Origin: a virus | IMG/VR virus record: IMGVR_UViG_3300027996_001800 | Location: 1 to 20,096 of that record | DNA: 20,096 nucleotides | Direction: 5' to 3' (one strand) | Program-made: the position numbers and the translations under genes | Part shown: piece after piece, positions 10,077 to 18,565 of the stretch | Layout: each line of letters starts with the position of its first letter | Numbering within the stretch: the stretch's first letter is position 1 | The notes under the pieces: model-generated | The model's input: only the letters and a program-made list of their open reading frames with translations | Told to the model about the DNA's origin: nothing | The model's database searches: none

Positions 10077-11639
10077 TTAATAGTAGACATCTATATCTAA
10101 AATATCCTCCTTTTTCTCCTCGTCATCTGTTAAAAATTTAAGCAACTGATCCTGATTAATCTCTTCCTCCGATTTCTGATTAATTATATCCTCCTCAGAT
10201 ACAGTCCCATCATGGTGATCTTTGATAAGCCAGTACATACGGAAAGAAATAGCATCCATATAATCTGGAGATCTACCTAGTTTCTCTTTAGTATCCTTCT
10301 TACTCTCCAATTTTATCTTATTATCATTATCCATATCTATCTGTCTAATAAAAAGTGCCTCCTCTATTATCTTCTCCTTATACTGACAATCCGGATATAT
10401 ACTCACTTGTGGTAAATACTTCTGTAAATAAAAGAATGATTGAGTCTTTAAATTTTGATAATTCCTCTTCTTATATGTAAGCAGTTTTGCCGCATACGGT
10501 TGAATAGGTGCTTGGTTAGCTATAAATCATTTACAACCTAATAAATCAACCAGTCCTCATCATACTCATACCTCATCCACTATAACATTATTTATCCCTA
10601 CATTATACTCTCCTATAAATGTTTCAATCAATCTAGCCTGTTCAGTAAGACTTGATTTCCTTATCTCTATAATTTTCTTTATATGTAAACCTTGCCATAT
10701 ACATATAACCGTACTATCCCTACCCTGTCTAGCTGCATCACAAGTTATGTAGTTTTTGTCTAAGTCCACTTTATCATTTTTGCGAAAAGTCGCACTTATA
10801 TCATCTATAGAAAAAAGCAGAGCCTCGTCATCTGAGTACTCAAAATTACCATACAATAATCTCTCCCTACTAACTTTATCCAAATTCTTCAAATTCTCTA
10901 TATATGCCTTAGGTAAAAATGGATTATCCGTAGGAAGTGATTGAATAAATCTCCTATGTGATAATAGAGTCTTGTTCTTCCACGGTTTGTAAAAATCCGT
11001 ATATACAAAATTCCTACCTGGATTTAATGTAAGCAATAACTTAGGCTTACTCTGTATCCACATAACAACTTGATACTCATTAAGTGGCTCGTTATAATGA
11101 AGAATACCTTTTCCATTCTGGATTATCCACTGCTCCGACTCCTTCTTATCCTTTGAATAAAAATATGTCTTTCCTGTTAAATTTCTCAGACGAGATGTTA
11201 CTATCTGCTTAGCCTTACCACTAACCTCCTGCGCCTCATCTATAAAGAAACCCGTGTACTCCGTAGAACCCAATCTATCAAAGTTTGGATCACTCGGATT
11301 CTCATTCAAATCCATCAATACCACCATACACCCATTAGTGAATGTCATTATTGATTTCTGATCATCGTACTTATAACTACCATCCTCAAAACCTACCTCC
11401 TTCAAAGTATTTTTAAATGTAATAAATGTAGATAACTTTATCTTCTTCAATTCAGATCTACCTATCCCCCACGTACTACCAGGCTTCTCAGCTATCTGGG
11501 TAGCCAACCATAAAGAACCAAGTAAGGATTTCCCTCAACCAGCTCATCATCAATACGCAATCTCCGTAGTCTCACCATCATGAAGGTAATCCCACGCCTC
11601 TTTCTGCCTCTTAAATAATCTAGTAGGTGTGTTTGTCAT
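10077..11639 (-). CDS. terL: Terminase large subunit (packaging ATPase and nuclease)
   Basis: 520 aa from ATG 11639. The N-terminal ATPase has Walker A GGAGGGKS (residues 30-37), where three glycines are TGA, and Walker B FFIDEAQE with Asp134 and Glu135. A TLNPGR segment around residues 204-209 fits the coupling region. The C-terminal RNase H-like nuclease shows CDAARQGRDS (Asp301, Asp308), IVDEVGVGGGLVDLLG (Asp355, Gly by TGA) and GRSPDYMDA (Asp462). The enzyme translocates DNA into the prohead and cuts it at the end of packaging. Under the standard code the gene would appear as three fragments. About 7 of 33 glycines are TGA, all near the P-loop or in the VDEVGVGGG-GFIA region. It lies 9 bp after the putative small terminase gene. 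Confidence 0.97.
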
Positions 11640-11648
11640 TAGTGTATT

Positions 11649-11963
11649 TTAATTATTGATAATTTGTATATTGATCTGAGATGGTATCAATTGAGGTCAC
11701 TCGTCTCCTATTCACTGAATCTTCTGATTGTGTTTAAATGCCACATCCTTAGCTTGTATAACCTCACCCAACCTAAGCGAACCATCCTTATTCTCCATCC
11801 TCTCTAATACCAAATTATCCGCAGCCTTAATAATCCTCTCATTCTGTCTAATTGTGTAATCCTCACTTTGAAAATCATCTATAGAAAGAGAATCCTGGGG
11901 GTACTGAGTGTCTCAAAGTTTCTGCGTGTCTTGAATAGATATCATAAATTCTTCCTCTGTCAT
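11649..11963 (-). CDS. Putative terminase small subunit
   Basis: 104 aa from ATG 11963, ending 9 bp before the terL start. It is charged and mostly helical, with three TGA-Gly codons. The segment SLRLGEVIQAKDVAFKHNQK recalls the helix that oligomerises terS rings, and the C-terminal peptide IPSQINIQIINN is like the exposed beta tail that contacts the large subunit. No N-terminal helix-turn-helix is obvious, and the protein is shorter than most terS. The call rests on position and weak sequence character. Confidence 0.55.
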
Positions 11964-11991
11964 AATCTCTTGTTATAAAATATTATATAGT

Positions 11992-12558
11992 CTACGCCTT
12001 TTCCCATAAAAATCAATATGCAAAATCTCTCTTATTAGCTACATTATTTAAATATCATTTAGAAACACCTAATGTTTTAGCTGCTAAACTAACACTGCCC
12101 CACTCTTTAACGAACTCTCAGTTCATATCTTTTTGTATAAGAGTATGACTTTTAGGATGGGATTTTCAAGTTTTTCAAAAAAAATGATGAGCACTACCTT
12201 TAATAGGTTTCCTAAGTCAGGTAGCTATTGCGTGTTTCATATTTTTTTGCCTAGTAGTGTATTCTAAATTTTCTAACCTATTATCTGTTTTTATTCAATT
12301 AAGATGATTAACCTCTAATCCTTCCGGACATGGTCAAATATGAGATAACATCACCATTCTATGGACAGTAAAACTATACCTCTTTTTAAATAATACAAAT
12401 TGAAAATATTCATATCAACCATTATTAATATTAGTAGGGACTATATATGTAGAACTGAATTTATGAGATTTAATTTTTCATAAATTACTAATTGTGTACA
12501 TAGGCATCTTTGTTCATGGGATAAGAAAGTCTGGATAAGATTTAAATACTTCTTTCAT
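11992..12558 (-). CDS. HNH homing endonuclease with NUMOD3/NUMOD1-like DNA-binding parts
   Basis: 188 aa from ATG 12558 to TAG 11992-11994. The HNH_3 core is clear: VHRMVML (His66), PEGLEVNHLNG (His85) and TDNRLENLEYTT (Asn93, Asn97). After it come a NUMOD3-like segment (GSAHHFFGKTGKSHPKS) and a NUMOD1-like C-terminus (GEFVKEWGSVSLAAKTLGVSKGYL ... FLWEK, residues ~147-186). The N-terminus lacks a clean NUMOD4 motif but has MYTISNLGKIKS, a diverged form. It is the first gene of the leftward operon, 28 bp ahead of the putative terS. It is a free-standing selfish gene; homing endonucleases are often found next to terminase genes. Confidence 0.88.
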
Positions 12559-12594
12559 ATTAAAAGATTAAAAATAAATGTATGATACATAAGT

Positions 12595-12623
12595 ATTATA
12601 TGTGAAAAAATTAAAAATACAAA
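12595..12623 (-). promoter_or_regulatory. Candidate promoter of the leftward (late) operon
   Basis: On the minus strand a perfect TATAAT -10 (12595-12600) lies 17 bp after a weak -35 TTTGTA (12618-12623), about 37 bp upstream of the first leftward ATG. It would drive the HNH endonuclease, terminase and head genes. The -35 is poor, so a phage or host activator may be needed. Confidence 0.45.
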
Positions 12624-13040
12624 TTTAATTACTATGTATCTTTATCTGAAACTGGGAAAAATTTGGAGGTGGTACAGTAATAATAATAACACAACACCAT
12701 CTTGTGTACCCCCGGCGGGGTCCCTAATTTAAAAACCTCCCCCTTTAATTAATAGAATTTAAAGCTACCTATTTTTAATTAATATAATACCGTGGCTTAC
12801 TTAAGGGAGAACATTTGTATTGTATGTGTTTTGGTGCACATTTCATTCCTTATGTGAACCATATACGCAAACTTATAGAGTATTATGTTGAGTCCTTAAC
12901 TTATACTGTATCCTATTCATTATCCAAAGCTCTTACGGGCTAAGTTTATGTGGGAATAACCTATGGTTTTCGTAGTCTCTCCCCGCCGTTTTTGTATTAT
13001 ATAGATCTTTTATAGAAAGTGAACGGGTTAAAATAGCATT

Positions 13041-13101
13041 TGTACACTAAAAAACATACAAAATGGCTTAAAATAAGGATTTTATTATTAATTAGTGTAC
13101 A
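13041..13101. repeat. 10-bp inverted repeat TGTACACTAA / TTAGTGTACA
   Basis: The arms at 13041-13050 and 13092-13101 are exact reverse complements separated by 41 AT-rich bases. The arrangement suits a dimeric protein bound at two sites with looping, or a cruciform stem. It lies just left of the iteron cluster. Confidence 0.5.
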
Positions 13102-13174
13102 TACTATATATATTGAGATTTATTTTACGAAGGTAAGCCATTTCTCATTTTTACGTGGTAAGATGTAAAAAAAG

Positions 13175-13346
13175 TGTTCACCGTGTTCACCCGACCAAGT
13201 GTAACCAGCATAAGTAAGCCATAAACAGCGGTGAACATATTTTTTACCAAAATGTTCACCCGGCGGGGTTATACAACATTTTCACCAATTGTCAGTGAAC
13301 ACGCACTTCCGAAATTTGTTCACCCACCCCCCAAATTCTGTTCACC
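13175..13346. repeat. TGTTCACC iteron cluster
   Basis: Six exact copies of TGTTCACC occur within 172 bp: forward at 13175-13182, 13184-13191, 13253-13260, 13317-13324 and 13339-13346, and reverse at 13230-13237. Two degenerate copies lie at 13279-13286 and (reverse) 13294-13301. The first two are 9 bp apart. Such short iterated sites next to AT-rich DNA are typical of replication-initiator binding at phage and plasmid origins, or of repressor operators. The primase-helicase starts 0.8 kb to the right. Confidence 0.75.
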
Positions 13347-13375
13347 CACTTTTATTTCCGTAAAAAAAAGCCTCC

Positions 13376-13389
13376 TTGTCAAGTGACAA
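13376..13389. repeat. Short inverted repeat TTGTCA-AG-TGACAA
   Basis: TTGTCA (13376-13381) and TGACAA (13384-13389) are exact complements around two bases. The 2-nt gap is too small for a good RNA hairpin, so a DNA operator is more likely. It lies 7 bp before the 22-bp palindrome. Confidence 0.4.
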
Positions 13390-13395
13390 TTAACA

Positions 13396-13417
13396 ATTCT
13401 TATGTATACATAAGAAA
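13396..13417. repeat. 22-bp perfect palindrome, operator-like
   Basis: The half-site ATTCTTATGTA (13396-13406) is followed at once by its exact reverse complement (13407-13417). A perfect 22-bp dyad without a spacer suits a dimeric regulator. It stands between the iterons and the rightward promoter region. Confidence 0.7.
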
Positions 13418-13569
13418 TAAAAAGTATAAGTTACCTATTTTAAGCCATTTATTAAATAAAAAATATACAACAAAAAAACCTGTTTCACACAGAATATATA
13501 TTTATAATTATTTTTTTACCCCCCAGTTCAGCCCCTGCGTCTTCCGTAGATAAATACTTTTTAAGTTTT

Positions 13570-13741
13570 GGCGCCTTTCGGTCAACTATTACTTTATAAG
13601 ATATATGTTATATATTATAATAAAAAAAAGCCTTATTACAAGACTTTTATTATTAAAACCACACATTTAATCATTTACGACAAGAATGATCATTCATAGA
13701 AGGCATATAAACCCGAGCATAAAATGAACCATAAAGGCGCC
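13570..13741. repeat. 9-bp inverted repeat containing GGCGCC palindromes
   Basis: GGCGCCTTT (13570-13578) and AAAGGCGCC (13733-13741) are exact reverse complements 154 bp apart. Both include the GC-rich palindrome GGCGCC in otherwise AT-rich DNA, and they bracket the stem-loop at 13626-13648 and the palindrome at 13684-13695. Confidence 0.45.
13626..13648 (-). terminator. Possible intrinsic terminator in the control region
   Basis: Read leftward, AAAAGTCTT (13640-13648) pairs with AAGGCTTTT (13626-13634) around a 5-nt loop, with one G-U pair, and the T-run continues to 13622. It would stop leftward transcripts coming from the early region side. The stem is AT-rich, so strength is uncertain. 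Confidence 0.4.
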
Positions 13742-13788
13742 GATAATTATAGATAAACAGAATATAGTAATTAAGAAATCATTCATAG
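13684..13788. repeat. 12-bp palindrome and 11-bp direct repeat
   Basis: GAATGATCATTC (13684-13695) is a perfect palindrome. Its right half belongs to the 11-mer ATCATTCATAG (13689-13699), which recurs at 13778-13788. Both lie upstream of the rightward promoter and may be regulator sites. Confidence 0.45.
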
Positions 13789-13867
13789 GAGAGTTATTAT
13801 TAAATAAGCTACAAGATTATTATACTACACAATTACTTTAAAGTCAAATAAAAAACTACAAAATCTT

Positions 13868-13895
13868 TTGACTTCCGAGTCTTTCTGATTACAAT
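13868..13895 (+). promoter_or_regulatory. Strong sigma70-like promoter of the rightward (early) operon
   Basis: TTGACT (13868-13873), a 16-bp spacer and TACAAT (13890-13895) lie 31 bp before the first rightward ATG at 13927. Hexamers and spacing are identical to the minus-strand promoter at 5656-5683. Confidence 0.65.
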
Positions 13896-13926
13896 AGGGA
13901 ACACTTTACAAATAATATAAAACCCC

Positions 13927-14115
13927 ATGAAAAAGAGAAATTTTTTATTAAAGGAGCACGTACTCTTTATAAATAAGCAGTTTAAAGCCATCGATGAACA
14001 AATTAGAACATTACAAGATAGTAAGAAATGAATATATAAAGCTTTCGACACCACAAAGCAGACATATTACGCTAAATTAAGTGAACTTGTGAGTAATGGA
14101 GAGATAGAAAAATAG
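13927..14115 (+). CDS. Small basic helical protein of unknown function
   Basis: 62 aa, ATG 13927 to TAG 14113-14115, with one TGA read as Gly at about residue 35. An in-frame TAA six bases upstream fixes this ATG as the first start. It is Lys-rich and helical (KEHVLFINKQFKAIDEQIR, then TYYAKLSELVSNGEIEK). It is the first gene after the rightward promoter and precedes the primase-helicase by 42 bp. The position suits a small early regulator or replication accessory, but no family is recognised. Confidence 0.6.
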
Positions 14116-14157
14116 TTCAGGCCACACAATTTTATTTTATATAAAAGTATACAAGAT

Positions 14158-16500
14158 ATGTCTACGATATTTGAGGAGATCAATAATTTACCGATATTAG
14201 AGGTATTAACTAAGGCTGGGATATCTACTAAGAAGATAAGTTGACAGCCACATATGCATAATGTGCTTAAGTCGGACGGTAAGGTTGACACATCTTTTGT
14301 GGTACATGAGACTAAGAATTTAGCTAAGGATTTTTGAGGTAATGGGGATGCTGGAGGACCATTTGATATAATAGGCAGATATGTATTGGATCAGGATACC
14401 CAGACTAATGAGGGTAGGGAGACTACGGCGAACTGGTTTATTTCTAAATGATTAGTTAAGCAGTCAGATACTAAGAAGGAGTATGTCCCTACGCATACTG
14501 GAAAATACTTACTTGAGAACTACGATGGTTTTAAACTAAATGGTTATAAGGATGAGATTTCTGGTTTTTTAATAGGAAGATGAGTGCCGTATGATTGGAT
14601 TCAGAAGAATCATTTAAAGGTTGGTGAGGTATTTGCGGATATATGATATTATGATAATTATTTAACTACTGAGCGTGAGGTTTGGAGGGATGAGGATGGG
14701 AAATATCAGAATCATGAATGAGACGGGGCTAAGAATGTGTGAGTATTTATGTTTCCATGTTACGATGAACATTGAGATCTCATATGATTAAAATTAAGGA
14801 GGAGGGATGGTAAGTTAATTAGAGGGAAGAAGAGTTTTGCTATAGGTAATACTGGTCTTTTATATAATGATATAGATATTAGATCAGCTATTATAGTTGA
14901 GTGAGAGATGGATTACCTAATTTTGAAGCTCCTTTGATTTTCTAGTATAGTAGGTAATTTATGAGGGGTGCAATCAAACAGGACAAGACTGAAGGAGTTA
15001 TTATATGATACGGATAAGATTATATGTTTATATGATACTGATGTAGCGGGGACACAAGCTAAGAAGGCATTAGCTGATATGTTTGGTAGAGTGGTCCATG
15101 AGGTTGTGTTTCCAATAAGAGAGGATAAGAAGGGTGTTGTACTTAGTGATGTGAATGATTTTTATAATGCTTGATATAATACTAAACCTAAATGGGATAA
15201 GATATTGTTAGAGATTAAACAGATAGGTGAGGAACAGGCTAAGAAGGGTAAGTATCCATTTGTTATATTGAGGGAACATATCAAATACTACTATGATATT
15301 GAGTACAAGAAGTTTCAGGAGAAGGGAGCGGTTGCGGATTACCTGTGAGTTAAATCTACGGATTTGGTAAGTATGCGTAAACAGTGATCTATCCAAACTT
15401 ATGAGAATCTTTGTTATTTAGAAGGTTGAAGACCGTGACATTATAATACGTTGGATGAGAATTCGTATTTGAAATATGGTTGAGATGCTGAACCTAGGGT
15501 GCATTCACATATATCATACTTGATAAATAATATATGTGGTGGTAAGAAGAAGAATATAGAATGGGTTCATAAGGCTATACTGTTTAAGTTAACGCATATA
15601 AATAATGTTCATGTACCTGCATTAGTTTTGTATGGTTCATGATGATCATGAAAGGGTACATTTCTTAATTTATTATCTAGGATTTTCTGAAAAGATAATA
15701 CGTTAGTTTGATTAGGTCAGAGGGATTTGGAGAGTAGTTATGATACATATGTATGAGATAAACTTATAGTTGAATTTAAGGAGGTATCAAGCGGGAATAA
15801 GCATAATGATAAAAAAACTTTGGACAGGATAAAATGATTTATAGGAGAACCTTATATAACTATTAATCCTAAATTTCAGCCCGCTAGAGAGGTGAATAAT
15901 ATAGCGTGGTTTCATTTAAGTTCAAATCATGCTGTACCGTTACAGATGGATAGTAAACATAGTGGTAATAGACGTTTTACTGTTATTAAGACGGGGAATG
16001 CTCTTGATTATAAGATTGCTGAGGAGATGAATCATGAGACATTTAAGGACAGGTTAGTTATAAGAGAGTATGTAAATTGGTTATATAAGATGTATCCAGA
16101 GATTCCAGATTCTACAACGTTATCTGCTTTAGATAATGAAGAGAAGAGGAATTTGGAGGAGGCTTGTGAAGGTGGGAGTAATCAATTCTTTGAGTGGTTT
16201 GAAGGAAAGTATCCACAAATAACTAAGATTACTAATCCTGAGAAGAATATGTTACTTCAGGTATATTGTGAAGAGATGTGAGAGGATATCAAGGATTTGA
16301 AATTTAAGCAAAATAATTTTGATTTATGACTAAGCCATAGGTATGAGAAGAAGAGGGTTAAACTTAGATGACAAACTATCAGATGATATTTTATAAGGAA
16401 GACTAAGTTTGAATTAGAAGTTATCCCTGAATCTCTGGATAATTTCTTTAAAGCAGGTGAGATTGAGAAGTTATGTAATAGGAATAATTTTTTTAGTTAA
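14158..16500 (+). CDS. Primase-helicase: Toprim domain fused to SF3 (D5/DUF5906-like) helicase
   Basis: 780 aa from ATG 14158 to TAA 16498-16500, with 29 TGA-Gly codons. The N-terminal ~240 residues include KDFGGNGDAGGPFDIIG, a position where DnaG-type primases have their CHC2 zinc domain, but no zinc cysteines are seen. A Toprim domain follows: VEGEMD (247-252, Gly249 by TGA), NLGGVQ, and YDTDVAG with Asp293 and Asp295. The C-terminal helicase has Walker A GSGGSGKGT (493-501, three glycines by TGA), an FKEVSS Walker-B-like strand, the sensor FHLSSNH (Asn590) and GNRRF with Arg605/606. It should make primers and unwind DNA at the phage fork. Position next to the iteron region supports origin use. 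Confidence 0.93.
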
Positions 16501-16511
16501 TAAAACTAGCT

Positions 16512-16658
16512 ATGAATGAGAGTAAGTATATAGATTATGAAACATATAAAAAGAATTCTCGTATAGAAGAATTACCATGAGATGAGGTAATGGATGGTAT
16601 TCTTCTAGGTTGGGAAAAGGAGTGGGTTTATAGTCCAAATAAATTAGATTTAGTTTAA
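16512..16658 (+). CDS. Small acidic protein, unknown
   Basis: 48 aa, 11 bp after the primase-helicase stop. It contains one TGA-Gly (ELPGDEV) and ends GWEKEWVYSPNKLDLV. No family is recognised. It keeps an open frame between two certain genes with the usual spacing and A/T-rich start context, so it is probably translated. Confidence 0.5.
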
Positions 16659-16671
16659 TAAATAATATAAA

Positions 16672-16980
16672 ATGAAACAATTAGATATATTAGTAGATAA
16701 ATTAGAATTACAGGTGGATCACATGTTTGATACATTATTTAAAATACAGGAACTTGAAGCGAAGCAATGACCAGCAAGACATTTAGGTAATAAGTATAAG
16801 ACAATGATTTGAATGACGATGCAATCTATACTTATGAGGAATTTATGGGATGATTTTGAGAAGAATTGTTTAGATAGAGATAAGAGAGAAATACTTGTAG
16901 CTGAAATATGAAATGCTACATATTTGCATTATAAGGAATTATACAATTTTGATTCTAAAGAAATAGCTAACAATTCTTAA
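16672..16980 (+). CDS. Small helical protein, unknown
   Basis: 102 aa from ATG 16672 to TAA 16978-16980. Three in-frame TGA codons (KQGPA, MIGMT, EIGNA) are read as Gly. The N-terminal part (LDILVDKLELQVDHMFDTLFKIQELEAKQ) is a predicted coiled coil; the rest is Met-rich and helical (KTMIGMTMQSILMRNLWDDFEK). No known motif is seen. It lies between the primase-helicase and SF2 helicase genes, suggesting a role linked to replication. Confidence 0.65.
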
Positions 16981-16995
16981 TAAAGAATATAAATT

Positions 16996-17184
16996 ATGAA
17001 TAAAATAAAATTATATATCATAAAGAAATTATTATGATTTAATAATCACATGAGATTATGACAGATAATTTCTGTATGATTATCAAAAAGACACAAAAAT
17101 GATTCTTTTTATATTTCTGACAAAGAATTACTTACTAATTTAGAAAAGATTAAAAATGAACAAAGCACAACTAACTGAATATAA
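16996..17184 (+). CDS. Small basic protein overlapping the helicase start
   Basis: 62 aa from ATG 16996 to TAA 17182-17184. It overlaps the first 29 bp of the SF2 helicase gene in another frame. Four TGA codons are read as Gly (KLLGFNNH, RLGQIISVGL, TTNGI). The N-terminal half is basic and hydrophobic (MNKIKLYIIKKLLGF); one short membrane or amphipathic segment is possible. Overlap suggests translational coupling. No family is recognised, and as a short ORF in AT-rich DNA it is less certain. Confidence 0.45.
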
Positions 17185-18520
17185 GAAATTTTTTACTTTA
17201 GAGAAACAGGAGTTTAATTTCTTTAGTCAAAAGATGATTAATAAGAAGTATAGATATTATACGAGGGATAAATTACCTCCGATGTATAAAGAAATACTTA
17301 ATTTAGAGAGACTACCTTTTACTACTAACTGAAGCAGTATAAGTTTTAAGCAAAATAAGGTTTCTAATGAAATAAAAGAGAGGTTTGCAGAAAATATTAA
17401 ACTGCAGGAAGAGATAATGAGAGTAGTTAAGAAAAGAAATGAACAGTTCAATTATAAGTGTGGGATAATTAAGGCTAAAACGGGGATTTGAAAATCGCAT
17501 ATATGTATGGATATAATAGAATATTTACAAACCCCTACCCTCATCCTTGTATCTAATTTAAAGCTTATGCAGGAGATGATAGATAAGATAGAGAGTATGA
17601 CAAATTATAAAGCAATGGTGAGCCAGTATGGTGGGAAGTATAAAGATATAGGTTATCTTACAGTAATGACTAAGAAGAGTTTTGATTTATGTAAGGATGA
17701 GGATGAATTATCAGATTTTGATTGTGTTATAGTTGATGAGAATCATCAAGGGTTTACTAAGAAATTTAGGGATAAGTTTAATACAGTTTTCCATAATAAG
17801 GATATATATTTATACGGTTTAAGTGCTACTCCCTACACAGCTGAATTAAACACATCAGACTTGGAGAAATATTATGGTAAGATAATAGAAGTGAAGAAAG
17901 ATTATGATTTTATCCCATCATTCATCTTCTTTAATTATTTTCATATAGAAGACTATGAGTTTGAAGCTTACCATGAATTAAAACAATGATTAATAGATGA
18001 TCCAGATAGAACTAAACATCAAGAAGAGAGAGTTGTTAATAATTTGTCAAAAAAATGTTCATTAATACTTTGTGATAGATTAGAGGATATAGATAATTGG
18101 TTTTGCTTCTTAAGTGAATTAAAATGACACACTGTTATTAAGATCACTTGAGAAACTAAAATAGAAGATGATAAAAAACAATTAAAGGATGCTCTTAAGT
18201 TATCTCTACCCATAATTATTATCTGATCAATACAAAAGACAAGTACGGGCTTCGATTACCCAATTATTGACACTATCTTCTTATTTAGTTCAATTAAGTT
18301 TGAATCCACTGTGATTCAGTCAGTTTGAAGATGACTTCGTAAGTCTCCTTGAAAAACTTCATGTAAAGTATTGGTTCGGAATGACAAAATCTTAGATAAA
18401 CAACGCGTACAAAAAATGAAAGCAATACAAGATGAGTATTGAGTTAGTAACAAAACAGTAGAACAGGTGTATATAAATAAGCAGAGGAAAAAGAAATGAC
18501 AAGTCGCTTTGACTTTCTAA
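17156..18520 (+). CDS. SF2 DNA helicase (DEAD/DEAH-like)
   Basis: 454 aa from ATG 17156 to TAA 18518-18520. Motif I is KAKTGIGKS (residues 106-114, Gly112 by TGA). Motif II is VDENH (Asp194-His197), a DENH variant of DEAH. Motif III is LSATP (223-226). Motif V is STGFDYP, and motif VI is QSVGRGLR (388-395), with both glycines written TGA and Arg392/Arg395 as arginine fingers. The residues before the P-loop are a ~100-aa lead with a possible Q-motif-like region. Phage SF2 helicases of this size (T4 UvsW-like or restriction-type) remodel replication or recombination intermediates. It follows the primase-helicase in the same operon. It is shown as full length; under the standard code it would appear fragmented. 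Confidence 0.92.
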
Positions 18521-18565
18521 TAATTAACTATAATATATTTATATTACTACATAATAAAAAACATT

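Larger units (their letters stand above)
12793..13447. repeat. Dispersed TAAGCCA repeat, five copies
   Basis: TAAGCCA occurs at 13134-13140, 13215-13221 and 13441-13447, and in the opposite orientation at 12793-12799 and 13064-13070. Four of the five extend to TAAGCCAT. The copies bracket the iteron cluster. They may be binding sites for a second protein. Confidence 0.5.
12559..13926. other. 1.37-kb non-coding divergence region, probable replication origin and control region
   Basis: This is the only stretch over 300 bp without a credible gene. TAA/TAG stops are frequent in all frames checked, and the leftward and rightward operons diverge from it. It differs from the coding DNA in having short GC-rich islands in AT-rich DNA. 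The 11-mer CCCGGCGGGGT occurs at 12711-12721 and 13259-13269, and TTTAATTAATA at 12744-12754 and 12774-12784. TAAAAAAAAGCCT occurs at 13361-13373 and 13621-13633. It holds the iterons, palindromes and promoters listed separately. I infer an origin and switch region because of this repeat density and the adjacent primase-helicase gene. No tRNA fold was recognised. Confidence 0.65.

Noticed and set aside
10077-11639. Terminase as a pseudogene broken by stop codons
   Set aside because: All internal stops are TGA at Gly positions; the three fragments are in the same frame and join into a complete two-domain enzyme.
13252-13413. Plus-strand ORF of 53 codons inside the iteron cluster
   Set aside because: It is Pro/Arg-rich with CCC and CGG codons unlike the rest of the genome, is made by the repeats, and has no promoter or start context of its own.
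12559-13926. tRNA (including a tRNA-Gly with UCA anticodon) or CRISPR array in the non-coding gap
   Set aside because: No cloverleaf, T-loop GTTCRA signature or evenly spaced long repeats could be found by eye; the short iterons lack spacer regularity.
13833-14291. Two minus-strand ORFs (73 and 74 codons) in front of the primase-helicase
   Set aside because: They run opposite to the early promoter, the 62-aa gene and the primase-helicase start, and have hydrophobic, Ser/Leu-rich antisense-like sequences.
14158-18520. Reading TGA as tryptophan (Mycoplasma-type code 4)
   Set aside because: It would place Trp in Walker A, Toprim and motif VI positions that need Gly, for example GSWWSWKGT instead of GSGGSGKGT.
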